Assembly: GCF_017876655.1 (NCBI RefSeq)
Contig: NZ_JAGIOK010000001.1
Span: forward strand, 496,001-560,000
Source: Microbacterium imperiale
GTDB lineage: Bacteria > Actinomycetota > Actinomycetes > Actinomycetales > Microbacteriaceae
Length of the DNA stretch: 64,000 bases
Direction: 5' to 3'
The notes under the pieces are model-generated. The model saw only the letters and a program-made list of their open reading frames with translations. It ran no database searches and was not told where the DNA came from. The position numbers were made by a program, and so were the translations under genes. Shown piece by piece: positions 28,180 to 35,961 of the stretch; the stretch's first letter is position 1; every line of letters begins with the position of its first letter.

Positions 28180-28478
28180 TGACACGAGGGAAGCCGCAGA
28201 ACGCGTCAGCGAGCGGCACAGCACTCGCCACGACCATCTCTGTGTCGACGGTGCTCCCGACCGCGCGGCGTGAGGGTGTCGTGGTGCTCGGGGTCGGCGG
28301 GCAGACGCTCGAGCTGCCGTCGTCGGAGGCGTTCGACCTGCAGCGCCGGATCCTGTCCGCGACGATCGCGGTGCAGCGGGCCGGTGTGCAGGTCGAGGCG
28401 ACACGGAAGGCGAAGGAACAGCGCGAGCTCCGTCGTGCGGCATCCGTCGACGAGGCACTGCGGAAGCACGATGGCTGA
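28179..28478 (+). CDS. Small element protein (hypothetical)
   Basis: A 99-residue protein with a low-complexity Ser/Thr/Ala N-terminus, a short beta region (GVVVLGVGGQTLELPS) and a long charged helix (SEAFDLQRRILSATIAVQRA, then ..EATRKAKEQRELRRAAS). GTG at 28176 is an alternative start one codon earlier. The stop overlaps the start of the replication-like gene by 8 bases. No family is recognised. Confidence 0.6.
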   Translation: MTRGKPQNASASGTALATTISVSTVLPTARREGVVVLGVGGQTLELPSSEAFDLQRRILSATIAVQRAGVQVEATRKAKEQRELRRAASVDEALRKHDG

Positions 28479-28992
28479 CGCACGCATCCCCGAGCGATAC
28501 CTCGTCGACCGCCGCATCATGCGACTGTCGGACGCCGAACGCTCGAGCTTGTTCCTCGCGACGCTGTGGTCGGTATCCAATCGCACCGACGGGCGTATCG
28601 AGCGAGGTGACCTCGCGATCATCCCGATGTTCCGTGAGGCTGCCGTGCACACACTCGTCGTCCAAGGGCTCTGGGTCGAGGACGGGCCAGACGCGTGGGT
28701 AATCGTCGACTACGAACGCGACCAGACGTCACGTAGTCAGTTCGAGGTCATGGAGAACACCCGCCGTCGGGAACGCGAGAAGAAGCAACGTCAGCGCCTG
28801 AAGCAGGGTGTCCCGGGGGACAGTCCCGGGGGACAGTCCCGGGGGACATCACAGGATAGGCAAGGCCAGGCTAGGCAAGGCGAGGAAGGCCAGGAGATAG
28901 CCGAAGGCGTCGATGTAGGAACAGGCGAGGTTCACGAGTGGCCCGTGCGGGTGCCGGGTGAGCAGTTCGTTCAGGATGAGGTGCCGTGGTGA
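28471..28992 (+). CDS. Putative replication-initiation protein of the element
   Basis: A 173-residue protein. The N-terminal 90 residues (ERYLVDRRIMRLSDAERSSL, FLATLWSVSNRTDGRIERGD) look like the winged-helix N-domain of phage replisome-organiser proteins. A basic linker NTRRREREKKQRQRLKQG follows, then a Gly/Gln-rich stretch encoded by tandem repeats, and a short acidic tail. Position in the early region fits replication, and iteron-like repeats inside the gene strengthen this, as in lambda O. The assignment is inference, with no catalytic motif. Confidence 0.5.
   Translation: MADARIPERYLVDRRIMRLSDAERSSLFLATLWSVSNRTDGRIERGDLAIIPMFREAAVHTLVVQGLWVEDGPDAWVIVDYERDQTSRSQFEVMENTRRREREKKQRQRLKQGVPGDSPGGQSRGTSQDRQGQARQGEEGQEIAEGVDVGTGEVHEWPVRVPGEQFVQDEVPW
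28811..28848 (+). repeat. Three tandem 13-bp iteron-like repeats
   Basis: The unit TCCCGGGGGACAG occurs at 28811-28823, 28824-28836 and 28837-28848 (the last lacks the final G). Thirteen is not a multiple of three, so each copy is read in a different frame, which argues for DNA-level selection. The copies may be the element's replication origin. Confidence 0.6.
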
Positions 28993-29348
28993 GCGGGCGG
29001 GTGGACGCGCGCACGTCTGGGCAGCGGCTTTCGGATGAGGCTGCGCGGCGCCGTCGGGAGCTACGGGAGGAGCAGGCGCGGCACGAGGACACCCGGCTGT
29101 TGCTGCACAACGCGAATCGGCTTTTGTTGCAGGTGGCTCTCTGCGATCGTCTCGCCGATCCGCGGGACTTCGAGCTCATCGTCGGCGTGGACCGGGCCGT
29201 CGACGATCGCGGCGCCATCGTCTGGGCGCGCGTCGAGGTCCTGGTGGAGGTGCTGTTGCAGGAGCGGCCGCACCTCGCCGCGCCGGTCGACGACGCTCCG
29301 TGGCGGCGTGGGTCGACGGCGCTAAAGTGGATGGCGGCGGGATCGTGA
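28989..29348 (+). CDS. Element protein of unknown function
   Basis: A 119-residue protein beginning at GTG with a GTGA overlap to the previous stop. The N-terminal half is a strongly charged predicted coiled coil (SDEAARRRRELREEQARHED), then LLLHNANRLLLQVALCDRL and a region rich in Asp/Val. No family is recognised. The charged helix could mediate oligomerisation. Confidence 0.55.
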   Translation: MSGRVDARTSGQRLSDEAARRRRELREEQARHEDTRLLLHNANRLLLQVALCDRLADPRDFELIVGVDRAVDDRGAIVWARVEVLVEVLLQERPHLAAPVDDAPWRRGSTALKWMAAGS

Positions 29349-29416
29349 CAGGCCAGGGGCCGGCGTCCACAGCCACGGAGCCCAGGGGGCAACGCGCGAC
29401 AGGCCAGGGGCCGGCG
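29347..29416 (+). repeat. Pair of 19-bp direct repeats, 51 bp apart
   Basis: The 19 bases at 29347-29365 recur exactly at 29398-29416 between two element genes. Both are G/C-rich and lie upstream of the GGAGG ribosome site of the next gene. They could be a recombination scar or a regulator site. Confidence 0.6.
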
Positions 29417-29446
29417 CGGCAGTCGTTCAGACACCCGGAGGCCTCC

Positions 29447-29785
29447 GTGTCCCACCCCACTCACTACGGGATCGAGTCCGATCCCACGTTCGATCCCCGC
29501 ATCCTCCTGAACGGGTCACCCGTCGTCGCTGTCGCTGGCGCTCGCCGGGTGACCCGGAAGGACTTCACCGACCGTCTCGGGCTGCCGGAGTCGGCGTCGA
29601 ACGCGCAGTTCCTGGCCGCGCTAGACGCCCGTCTCGGCCGCAGCGCGCAGTCGGCGCCGTCCCCCTCCGCTGATGAGCAGCTCTACGCCCGGGTCACGGG
29701 CCGCGCGCTCGACCGTGAGGGTGCAGCGCCCGCGCTGAGCGAGGAGTCGCTCTGGGATCGGCTGTTCGAGAAGACGGGAGCCTGA
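29447..29785 (+). CDS. Putative late structural accessory protein of the element
   Basis: A 112-residue protein starting at GTG (29447) with GGAGG at 29437-29441. The sequence has HPTHYGIESDPTFDPRILLN, a segment TRKDFTDRLGLPESASNAQF and an acidic end. It lies 2 bases before the DUF2190 decoration gene. In tailed phages this place is often held by a capsid protease or scaffold, but no protease motif is visible. The longer in-frame reading from 29300 crosses the repeats and is rejected. Confidence 0.55.
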   Translation: MSHPTHYGIESDPTFDPRILLNGSPVVAVAGARRVTRKDFTDRLGLPESASNAQFLAALDARLGRSAQSAPSPSADEQLYARVTGRALDREGAAPALSEESLWDRLFEKTGA

Positions 29786-29787
29786 TC

Positions 29788-30150
29788 ATGGCGAAGTCGT
29801 ATCTGCCCCTGTTCCGTCCCGGCCAGACCGTCACCTTCGGAGTGACGGCTGCTGTCACCGCAGGCACCCCGGTCGAGGTCGGGAGCATCGACATGTCGGT
29901 TGCTCCTGCAGCGGAGCGCTCGGCGAAGGTCGTCGGCGTCGCCGGCCACGACGCTGCCATCGGCGACAAGGTCACGGTCGAGGTCGGCAAGCCGATCCAC
30001 GAGCTGACCGCCTCGGGTGCCGTCACCCGTGGCCAGCGTCTCGAGGCGGCAGGGGGCGGCAAGGTCCGCACCCTCGCAGCCGGGGCCGCGGTCTACCTCG
30101 CCCTCACGTCCGCCGTAGAGGGATCTCACGTGAAGGCGATGGTCCTCTGA
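29788..30150 (+). CDS. DUF2190-like capsid decoration protein
   Basis: A 120-residue beta-rich protein: YLPLFRPGQTVTFGVTAAVT, then AAERSAKVVGVAGHDAAIGD and a closing AAVYLALTSAVEGSHVKAM. This pattern is typical of DUF2190 capsid-decoration proteins of actinophages, which bind outside the capsid after expansion. Its stop overlaps the next start (TGATG). No capsid gene is next to it in this element, so it would need a helper's capsid or be a relic. Confidence 0.75.
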   Translation: MAKSYLPLFRPGQTVTFGVTAAVTAGTPVEVGSIDMSVAPAAERSAKVVGVAGHDAAIGDKVTVEVGKPIHELTASGAVTRGQRLEAAGGGKVRTLAAGAAVYLALTSAVEGSHVKAMVL

Positions 30151-31043
30151 TGCGCCGCATGACTGCACCCCAGCTCCAAGTTGGCGGCGCGATGGAGTTC
30201 GTCGAGATCTGCCGATCGTTCGACGTCGAACCGCCCGCCGCGCTGGTCCGTGGCCTCGAGTTGCTCGACATCGCGGACGAGTTCCGTGACGACCGGCCGC
30301 TTCCCAGGCTTCTCGACCTCGCGCCGGAGGAGGTCGGGCCCCTCATTACGGATCTCTCGATTCGGCGGCACGCCGGCAGCGGAGCCCTGAATCCGGACGG
30401 CCTGGCCACCGGAGCGAGCGCCTTCGCGGAGAAGCTCCTCGCCGAGATGCGCGAAGCGACGCTCCCCGAGCTAGACCGAATCGTCTCGGACCTCCGGCCC
30501 CGGTTCGACGAGCTCGCGAAGCCCCTGCTCGTCGCCGCTCAGGAGCACGGCTTCACGAGTGCGACGACGTCGGATGACGTGATCACGCAGTCCCCGGCAG
30601 CCATCGAGGCATGGAGAGCCCTGCGCCACGCAGAGGCCGCCCTCGAGCCCATCGCGGACGTCTGGCGCTCGATGACGACGATCTTCGCCGTCGAACCGAC
30701 CCGATCAACGCTGCCCACGGCTCACCAGCACAACAGCCAGCACAGCGTGAACTTCTCGGTCTGCTTCGCAGCCGGCGAGAACTGGTCGCTCGACGAGGGA
30801 TTCGTGACCTCGCAGTATCGCTCGCACCTCGACTGGCTCGCCATTGCGGCTCGCGGCCTCCGCCTGAACAGCCCGACTGAGGTCGGGGAGAAGATCGCGA
30901 CGCGCGATCGGCAGCAGCGCGCAGCCGCTGTCGCCGCGGCCGAGGCGAACCGGGCCGACCGTGACGCCGAGAACGCCGCTTTCGCCGCGGCGCTCGACGC
31001 CGCACCCTCCGCCGCAGCGATCGCGCGCGTGGGTCGCGGCTGA
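30150..31043 (+). CDS. Element protein of unknown function, mostly helical
   Basis: A 297-residue protein, mostly helical and acidic in the first half (VEPPAALVRGLELLDIADEF) with an Ala-rich charged C-terminal helix (RQQRAAAVAAAEANRADRDA). An ATG at 30159 is an alternative start; 30150 is coupled to the preceding stop. It lies where head-tail genes are expected but shows no recognisable connector or capsid motif. The C-terminal Ala/Arg helix is a candidate for a coiled coil. Confidence 0.6.
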   Translation: MRRMTAPQLQVGGAMEFVEICRSFDVEPPAALVRGLELLDIADEFRDDRPLPRLLDLAPEEVGPLITDLSIRRHAGSGALNPDGLATGASAFAEKLLAEMREATLPELDRIVSDLRPRFDELAKPLLVAAQEHGFTSATTSDDVITQSPAAIEAWRALRHAEAALEPIADVWRSMTTIFAVEPTRSTLPTAHQHNSQHSVNFSVCFAAGENWSLDEGFVTSQYRSHLDWLAIAARGLRLNSPTEVGEKIATRDRQQRAAAVAAAEANRADRDAENAAFAAALDAAPSAAAIARVGRG

Positions 31044-31154
31044 TCCCCTGATTCCGGGCTCGCTGCCCGCCCGCCGTCCTTTCCGGTTGGGGCCTGCGAG
31101 TCCGGCGGTGGTGAGCATCGGACGTCCGCACCGCGGGAGTCTCACCACCCCTTA

Positions 31155-31188
31155 TGAGGGGCTGACGCTGGGCGGGGTCAGCCCCTCA
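31155..31188 (+). terminator. Hairpin upstream of the tape measure gene
   Basis: A perfect 12-bp stem (31155-31166 with 31177-31188, 10-base loop) lies in the 183-bp gap before the tape measure gene. There is no T tract. It may separate early and late transcription or protect an mRNA end. Confidence 0.45.
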
Positions 31189-31226
31189 ACCACACCCACG
31201 AGCGCACACACACGAGAGAGCAGATC

Positions 31227-33980
31227 ATGACCTACCGCGCCGGTGAAGTCGAAGTCCTCCTGACCGTCAACGACAAGGATCTCTCCCGGGCCGACAAGAA
31301 CGTCGAGGCCACCGGGAAGAAGATCGAGAAGAACCCCCTCAAGGTGAAGGCGGATACCGCGGACGCCCTCGAAAGACTTGATCGAGTCACGGACGAAGCG
31401 AAGAAGCTCGTCTCGAAGGACGTCGCCCTGCAGGTGAATGCCCGCATCGAGGGAGCGGAGAAAAACCTCGACCGGACGCAGAAACGCCTCGAGTACCTCC
31501 GTTCGGTGGAGACGGAACTCGACGTGTCCGCCGACATCCGTCGGGCGGAACGCAGCCTCTCCCGGATCGAGAGTCAGGTCGACGCGCTCAAGCGGGCGCG
31601 GGCGACGATGGAAGTCGACGTCGCCGACGAGGGGGCTCGGCAGAAGCTCCGGGCCGTCGCGGACTATGCCGGCGAAGCGGGCAGCGCCGGCGGAGAAGAC
31701 GCAGGAGAAAACCTCGCGAGCGGCATCGTCGGGGCGCTCGCATCGATCCCCATCGCAGGCGCCGTCGTCGGGATCGGATACGCGGCCGGCCAGGCGCTCC
31801 GGGAAGCGTTCGAGAACGGCCTGCAGGTCGAAGCCGGGTACGACCGCCTCGCGGCTCTCACCGGCCTCAGCGACATGAACGCCCTGCGCGTCGGCCGCGG
31901 CGCCGCCGAAGCCTACGCGGCGGGGTTCGGCGAGTCGATCGAGTCGAACATGGATCTCACCCGACTCGCCATTCAGTTCGACCTCATCGACGCGGAAGCG
32001 ACAACTCAGCAGTCGCAGAAGGTCGTTGAGGGGCTCGCCGGTATCGCTGACGTTCTCGGGGAAGACGTCCAGCCCGTCGCGCGGGCGGTGACGCAACTTC
32101 TCCGCAGCGGCCTTGCGCGGTCAGCGCAGGAAGCTTTCGACATCCTCGCGACCGGTCAGCGGGAAGGTGTGAATCTCAGCGAGGACCTTCTCGACACGCT
32201 GTCGGAGTACGCGTCGACCTTCGAGTCGATCGGTCTCACCGGTGGGCAGACGCTCGGGCTGCTCAACCAGGGCCTGCAGGCCGGCGCGCCGAATACCGAC
32301 TTCTTCGCTGATGCGCTCCGCGAGCTCGGCATCCGGATTCGCGAAGGCGACGACGCGACGGCCGGATTCCTCGGCCAGCTGGGACTTCTCCCCGATGAGA
32401 TGCAGAGAGCGTTCGTCGAAGGCGGGCCAGCGGCGCGAGACGCGTTGGACGCGATCTTCGATCGCCTGCGCGATACCGACCCGGTCGACCGGAACCGGAT
32501 CGCTGTCGGCCTGCTCGGCACCCAGTTCGAGGACCTGCAGCTCGACCTCTCGAGGATCGACCTCAGCAACGCCGAGGAACAGCTCGACGGGGTCGCCGGC
32601 TCCGCACAGCGCATGTTCGACACGCTCGCCGACAACGACGCCAGCAAGATCGAGCAGGCACGGCGAAGCATCGAGGTCGCCGCGCAGGGCATCCAAGGGG
32701 CCCTCGCGTCCGCGTTCGCTGAACCCCTGGGAGACGCAGCCGACTGGATCGCTTCCAACCGGGGCCCGGTCCTGCAGTTCTTCCGGGACCTCGTCAACGG
32801 CGCCCTCGACTTCGGCATCGCAGCGAACACCGCCGTCGGCGACTTCGTCTCGGGACCGCTCGAGCAGATGGTCGAGGGACTCAAGAACGCCCGGCGGATC
32901 ATCGCTCCCTTCGCAGACACGACCGAGCTCGACGAGTTGCAGGACTCGATGCGGGCGTTCGGCGACAGCACGGATGCCGGGAACGAGAAGCTCGAGGAGA
33001 TGCGGGACCGGTTCAACGAGTTCATCGATCCTCAGATCATCCTCGGGGAGCTGAGTGACCGAAGCCGGGACTTCGCCTCGGCGCTCGACTCCATCACCGC
33101 GGCGCAGGACGGCAGTGCTGAGGCGGCGACGGCTCTCGGAGATCAGACTCGTGCGGCGGTTGATGCTCTGTACGCGCAGCAGACCGCGGCGACGAGCGCC
33201 GGCCAGGGACAGAGCGAGCTATCGGAACTGTGGCGGAACGGCGCCGGAGCGCTCAGCGAGCAACTGCGGGCGATGGGACTGACCGAACTGCAGACGTGGC
33301 AGCTCATCGCTGCGTATGCCGGCATCCCGGAGTCGGAGATCACCGAGATTCTCTCGAACGCGCCCGACGAGCAGTCGAAGGTGCAGGCACTTGTCGATCG
33401 AGTGAACACGATCCCTGACGGTGAGACGACCATCTACGCCGACACCTCACCCGCCGAAGAGGCCATCCGCGCCCTTCGCTCGAGCATCTCTGCCGGCGCC
33501 ACTCTCGGCGTAGCGGTGGCGACGTCGGGCGGTATCCCGCGCGCGAACGGCGGTCCGATCATCGGTCCCGGCGGTCCTCGCGACGACCTCGTGCCCGTCA
33601 TGGCCTCGAACGGTGAGCACATGCTCACCGCCGCGGAGGTCAGAGCCGCGGGCGGGCACGGCGCGATCTACCGTCTTCGTCGAATGCTCGCGGACGGTGC
33701 GCTGCATCTAGCTGGAGGCGGCCCGGTGGAGAAGGTGCCCTCCGCGACCTGGCAGACGGCGCCTCCGGTCGAGCCGGGTGACGTTGCAACCTATCGCGTG
33801 GTCGCCGGTCAGCGCATCCGCGTCGACGGCGACCGCGCGGAACCGGCCCGCGTCGACGGCGACCGCGCGGTGATCGAGATTCATCACCACGGCGACAACT
33901 ACTCCTACGACCCGAGCGATATCGCTCGAGAGCAGCGTGAGCATCTCGCCCGCGCACTCGACGCCCACGGCCTCGGCTGA
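31227..33980 (+). CDS. Phage tail tape measure protein
   Basis: A 917-residue protein, the longest in the element. It has the family layout: a long coiled-coil N-terminus (about 1-140, many Glu/Lys/Arg heptads), a hydrophobic Gly/Ala segment (SIPIAGAVVGIGYAAGQAL, about 175-195), a helical middle, and the C-terminal GGIPRANGGPIIGPGGPRDD.. Gly-rich motif followed by LVPVMASNGEHMLTAAEV. Length sets tail length in siphophages. It appears intact. There are no chaperone, tube or baseplate genes beside it. Confidence 0.93.
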   Translation: MTYRAGEVEVLLTVNDKDLSRADKNVEATGKKIEKNPLKVKADTADALERLDRVTDEAKKLVSKDVALQVNARIEGAEKNLDRTQKRLEYLRSVETELDVSADIRRAERSLSRIESQVDALKRARATMEVDVADEGARQKLRAVADYAGEAGSAGGEDAGENLASGIVGALASIPIAGAVVGIGYAAGQALREAFENGLQVEAGYDRLAALTGLSDMNALRVGRGAAEAYAAGFGESIESNMDLTRLAIQFDLIDAEATTQQSQKVVEGLAGIADVLGEDVQPVARAVTQLLRSGLARSAQEAFDILATGQREGVNLSEDLLDTLSEYASTFESIGLTGGQTLGLLNQGLQAGAPNTDFFADALRELGIRIREGDDATAGFLGQLGLLPDEMQRAFVEGGPAARDALDAIFDRLRDTDPVDRNRIAVGLLGTQFEDLQLDLSRIDLSNAEEQLDGVAGSAQRMFDTLADNDASKIEQARRSIEVAAQGIQGALASAFAEPLGDAADWIASNRGPVLQFFRDLVNGALDFGIAANTAVGDFVSGPLEQMVEGLKNARRIIAPFADTTELDELQDSMRAFGDSTDAGNEKLEEMRDRFNEFIDPQIILGELSDRSRDFASALDSITAAQDGSAEAATALGDQTRAAVDALYAQQTAATSAGQGQSELSELWRNGAGALSEQLRAMGLTELQTWQLIAAYAGIPESEITEILSNAPDEQSKVQALVDRVNTIPDGETTIYADTSPAEEAIRALRSSISAGATLGVAVATSGGIPRANGGPIIGPGGPRDDLVPVMASNGEHMLTAAEVRAAGGHGAIYRLRRMLADGALHLAGGGPVEKVPSATWQTAPPVEPGDVATYRVVAGQRIRVDGDRAEPARVDGDRAVIEIHHHGDNYSYDPSDIAREQREHLARALDAHGLG

Positions 33981-34006
33981 CGGACCCGCCGAATAGGCTC
34001 ACATCC

Positions 34007-34252
34007 GTGGATGCTCTCACCTGCCCGCGTTGCCTCGGGCCCCTCGACGACGAACTGCTCGAGGAGCCCGAGGAGATGCGGGGCCCATCGTACGTAGACG
34101 AGAACGACACACTCGTCTGCATGGACTGTCGACTCGATGAAGCGGCCAGGATGGCTGCGAAAGCTCGCAACATCCCGCTCGAAGAGTGGCCGATCCTCGA
34201 TGGCCCACACGACTACATCCTGACCTTCGAGCTCGACCCCGACAAGCGCTGA
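34007..34252 (+). CDS. Small CxxC zinc-ribbon-like protein
   Basis: An 81-residue acidic protein with two Cys pairs (TCPRCLGPLDD and VCMDCRLDEA) 32 residues apart, as in a zinc ribbon, then a charged helix. It starts at GTG (34007), 27 bases after the tape measure stop. The family is unknown; such small zinc proteins are common morons in phages. Confidence 0.65.
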   Translation: MDALTCPRCLGPLDDELLEEPEEMRGPSYVDENDTLVCMDCRLDEAARMAAKARNIPLEEWPILDGPHDYILTFELDPDKR

Positions 34253-34543
34253 AACGTCGGTACGCGTTCCACCGCGATCCGCTCAGCAACGCTCCCTGAC
34301 CCCACCCCGCCAAGAATCCAGCAACACGGCAGGAGGGGGGACCACCACGGGGGAGGTGTTCCTCTCCCCCCGGATTGGTTGTCCCGTTTTCCGCCACCCC
34401 CCTCCGGCCAGATTCCGCGGGTTCATGCGGCTGGGGGCGTCACAGAGCCCCCCTTATCGCGCTCCCAAACCGCACCCAAACCGACCTCAGATCGGCCGTC
34501 AGCGAGGCGCACAGCACTCGCCACGGCACATAGCATCGTGCCC
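34253..34543. other. Gene-free stretch of the element
   Basis: These 291 bases lack a convincing gene. They contain G/C homopolymer runs, an imperfect hairpin at about 34350-34371 (GGGGGAG..CTCCCCC) and, near the end, a short repeat of GCACAGCACTCGCCACG that resembles bases 28216-28232 of the early region. They may hold a promoter for the HTH gene at 34544. Confidence 0.5.
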
Positions 34544-35026
34544 ATGACTGACGAGCTAGAGGCGCTCATTCGGGCTGACGCGCAGAGGTATCTCGATGAG
34601 GGTTCGGTGCGCGACTTCGAGATGGGAATGCGGAAATCGCGCGCGATCCACGCGGCGGCCGCGATCTACCTCGAGGCGAAGATCCGCATGGAGACGGAGA
34701 AGGCGATCGCGAAGGCTCAGGCTGAATTCGAAGCCGAGCTGGACGCCGAGTTCGACTACGAGCACACGGGAGAGCTGGTGGAAGATGCGTCCGCTGAACG
34801 TCTCGAGTACATGACCGAGCTTGAGGTCGCGGAGTATCTGAAGGTGCCCGTCGCGACGCTGCGGGACTGGCGCCGCAAGGATGCGGTCAAGGTGCTCCCG
34901 TTCCACAAGATCGGGCGACTCATTCGCTACGAGCGCGGCGAGGTCGATGCTGCTATGCGTGCTGGGCGGGTAGAAGGTGGAAACAACTTGCCAGCTGGGG
35001 CTTCTGTGTCCATCGAGCCCCACTGA
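34544..35026 (+). CDS. HTH (excisionase/MerR-like) DNA-binding protein
   Basis: A 160-residue protein. Residues 1-85 are acidic and helical, with a long Glu-rich helix (RMETEKAIAKAQAEFEAELD). The last 75 residues carry a winged helix of the Xis/MerR class: MTELEVAEYLKVPVATLRDW, then KIGRLIRYERGEVDAAMRAG. The fusion of an acidic N-terminus to such a domain is unusual. It could be the true excisionase or a late regulator near the right end. Confidence 0.7.
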   Translation: MTDELEALIRADAQRYLDEGSVRDFEMGMRKSRAIHAAAAIYLEAKIRMETEKAIAKAQAEFEAELDAEFDYEHTGELVEDASAERLEYMTELEVAEYLKVPVATLRDWRRKDAVKVLPFHKIGRLIRYERGEVDAAMRAGRVEGGNNLPAGASVSIEPH

Positions 35027-35051
35027 GTGGGCTGCAACAGCAGGACGAGGC

Positions 35052-35318
35052 TTATCCGACGGATGTGAGTGAGCGCCAGCGTCCGCCGTGATCGCGCACG
35101 ACGTCCTCCCGCTTCCCCCGATCGGTGCGCATGCTCGCCCGCCAGTACGCGAGGAGAACGTCCTCCCGCACCAGGCGGACCCGCTGCCCGTCGCGGATGC
35201 CCCACGTCATCTGCATGCCGTCGACCTGCCACCGGATGATCGTGCGCTTTGCACGCTGCACACGAGCTGCGGCCTCGCGGTAGGTGTAGAGACGGTGATC
35301 GTCGGGCTCGAGCTCCAT
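35052..35318 (-). CDS. Small HTH protein at the right end of the element
   Basis: An 88-residue protein with a second winged-helix signature: HRLYTYREAAARVQRAKRTI, then GIRDGQRVRLVREDVLLAYW. The ATG at 35318 is chosen because the upstream reading runs into the att hairpin. It is the only minus-strand gene at this end. This position next to the right att site fits an excision factor. Confidence 0.65.
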   Translation of the reverse strand: MELEPDDHRLYTYREAAARVQRAKRTIIRWQVDGMQMTWGIRDGQRVRLVREDVLLAYWRASMRTDRGKREDVVRDHGGRWRSLTSVG

Positions 35319-35398
35319 GACGAGCAGTATGCCGTGTCGGTCGAGTCCGCACCCAGTCCGCAGAGTGTCCACAAACGCACCCGAACGAGCCATAACGC

Positions 35399-35439
35399 AC
35401 TGTGCGGGAACCGTTGAATTTCCGCGGTCCCCGCACAGT
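35399..35439. terminator. Element-borne hairpin downstream of tmRNA
   Basis: A 14-bp inverted repeat with one mismatch (35399-35412 with 35426-35439) lies 20 bases after the tmRNA 3' end on the minus strand, just inside the right att repeat. It replaces the displaced native terminator (25059-25100), which stood 19 bases from the same end. Confidence 0.7.
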
Positions 35440-35446
35440 ACTTGAA

Positions 35447-35478
35447 GCGACAGCGGCAATGGTGGAGATGGGGGGAAT
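35447..35478. repeat. att-right direct repeat within tmRNA
   Basis: The 32-base copy identical to 25106-25137. Bases 35460-35478 are the last 19 nucleotides of mature tmRNA, so integration leaves the tmRNA sequence unchanged. Confidence 0.95.
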
Positions 35479-35829
35479 CGAACCCCCGTCCATCGCTGAG
35501 ATACGGCGTCTTCTCCGGGCGCAGTCTGTAGAGGCGTTCTGCTCGGCCCCGACTTTCAGTACAGACACATAAGTCGACGGGCCCAGTCCGGGAAGAGTCC
35601 CGCGTGACGTCCGGACGCCGTCACGCAGCAAGATCCCTAGATGACGCCAGGGTCCGTGGCGGGATCACACACGGTCTGACGGACTATCGGGCTCGCTTAT
35701 GCAGCGAGGGCGAAGTCAGTGCGCTTGGATTCGGCACTTATTGGTTTGCAGAGAGCGTTAACGAGATAACTCTGCATCCTCGGCCCGCTTCTCGCCGACA
35801 CACAGGCGATGTCGAAACCGATCATCCCC
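35460..35829 (-). ncRNA. ssrA: tmRNA
   Basis: A 370-nt transfer-messenger RNA. The 5' end GGGGATGATCGGTTTCGAC and 3' end CATCTCCACCA form the tRNA-like acceptor (GGGGATG with CATCTCC, one G-U), and GGGGGTTCGATTCCCCC is the T arm. The mRNA-like part ends ..SKRTDFALAA followed by TAA (35699-35697). If the resume codon is the GCT at 35756-35754, the tag is ALCKPISAESKRTDFALAA, but that first codon is inferred. CCA is encoded. smpB lies 1 kb away. The last 19 nt are also the att site of the element. Confidence 0.95.
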
Positions 35830-35961
35830 ATGAGCCTTCGCGTGAAGGGCCGCTGTCGCACTGTGGAGTTGTTCCCTCGGATGCCGCAGCACCCGAGCAC
35901 TACAGACTACAACCGATCGCGTTCCCACGCCATTCCCGGGGCCGCGGCCTAGAGTCGGGTC

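Larger units (their letters stand above)
25106..35478. mobile_element. 10.4-kb integrative prophage-like element in the tmRNA gene
   Basis: The element is bounded by perfect 32-bp direct repeats and begins with a tyrosine integrase beside the left repeat, the normal layout for site-specific integration. Gene order: int, repressor (both minus); then excisionase-like, unknown, small gene, replication-like, unknown, unknown, DUF2190 decoration protein, unknown, tape measure, CxxC protein, HTH protein (all plus); and an HTH gene (minus) at the right end. Terminase, portal, major capsid, tail tube and lysis genes are absent. Base composition looks less G/C-extreme than the flanks. Decayed prophage and phage satellite are both possible. 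Confidence 0.92.

Noticed and set aside
28811..28848. CRISPR-like array
   Set aside because: Only three 13-bp units with no spacers, and they lie inside a coding frame.
29347..29416. Additional attachment sites
   Set aside because: The 19-bp repeats have no resemblance to the 32-bp att sequence and are only 51 bp apart.
35460..35829. tmRNA gene disrupted by integration
   Set aside because: The right repeat restores the whole 3' end with CCA, so the RNA sequence is intact.
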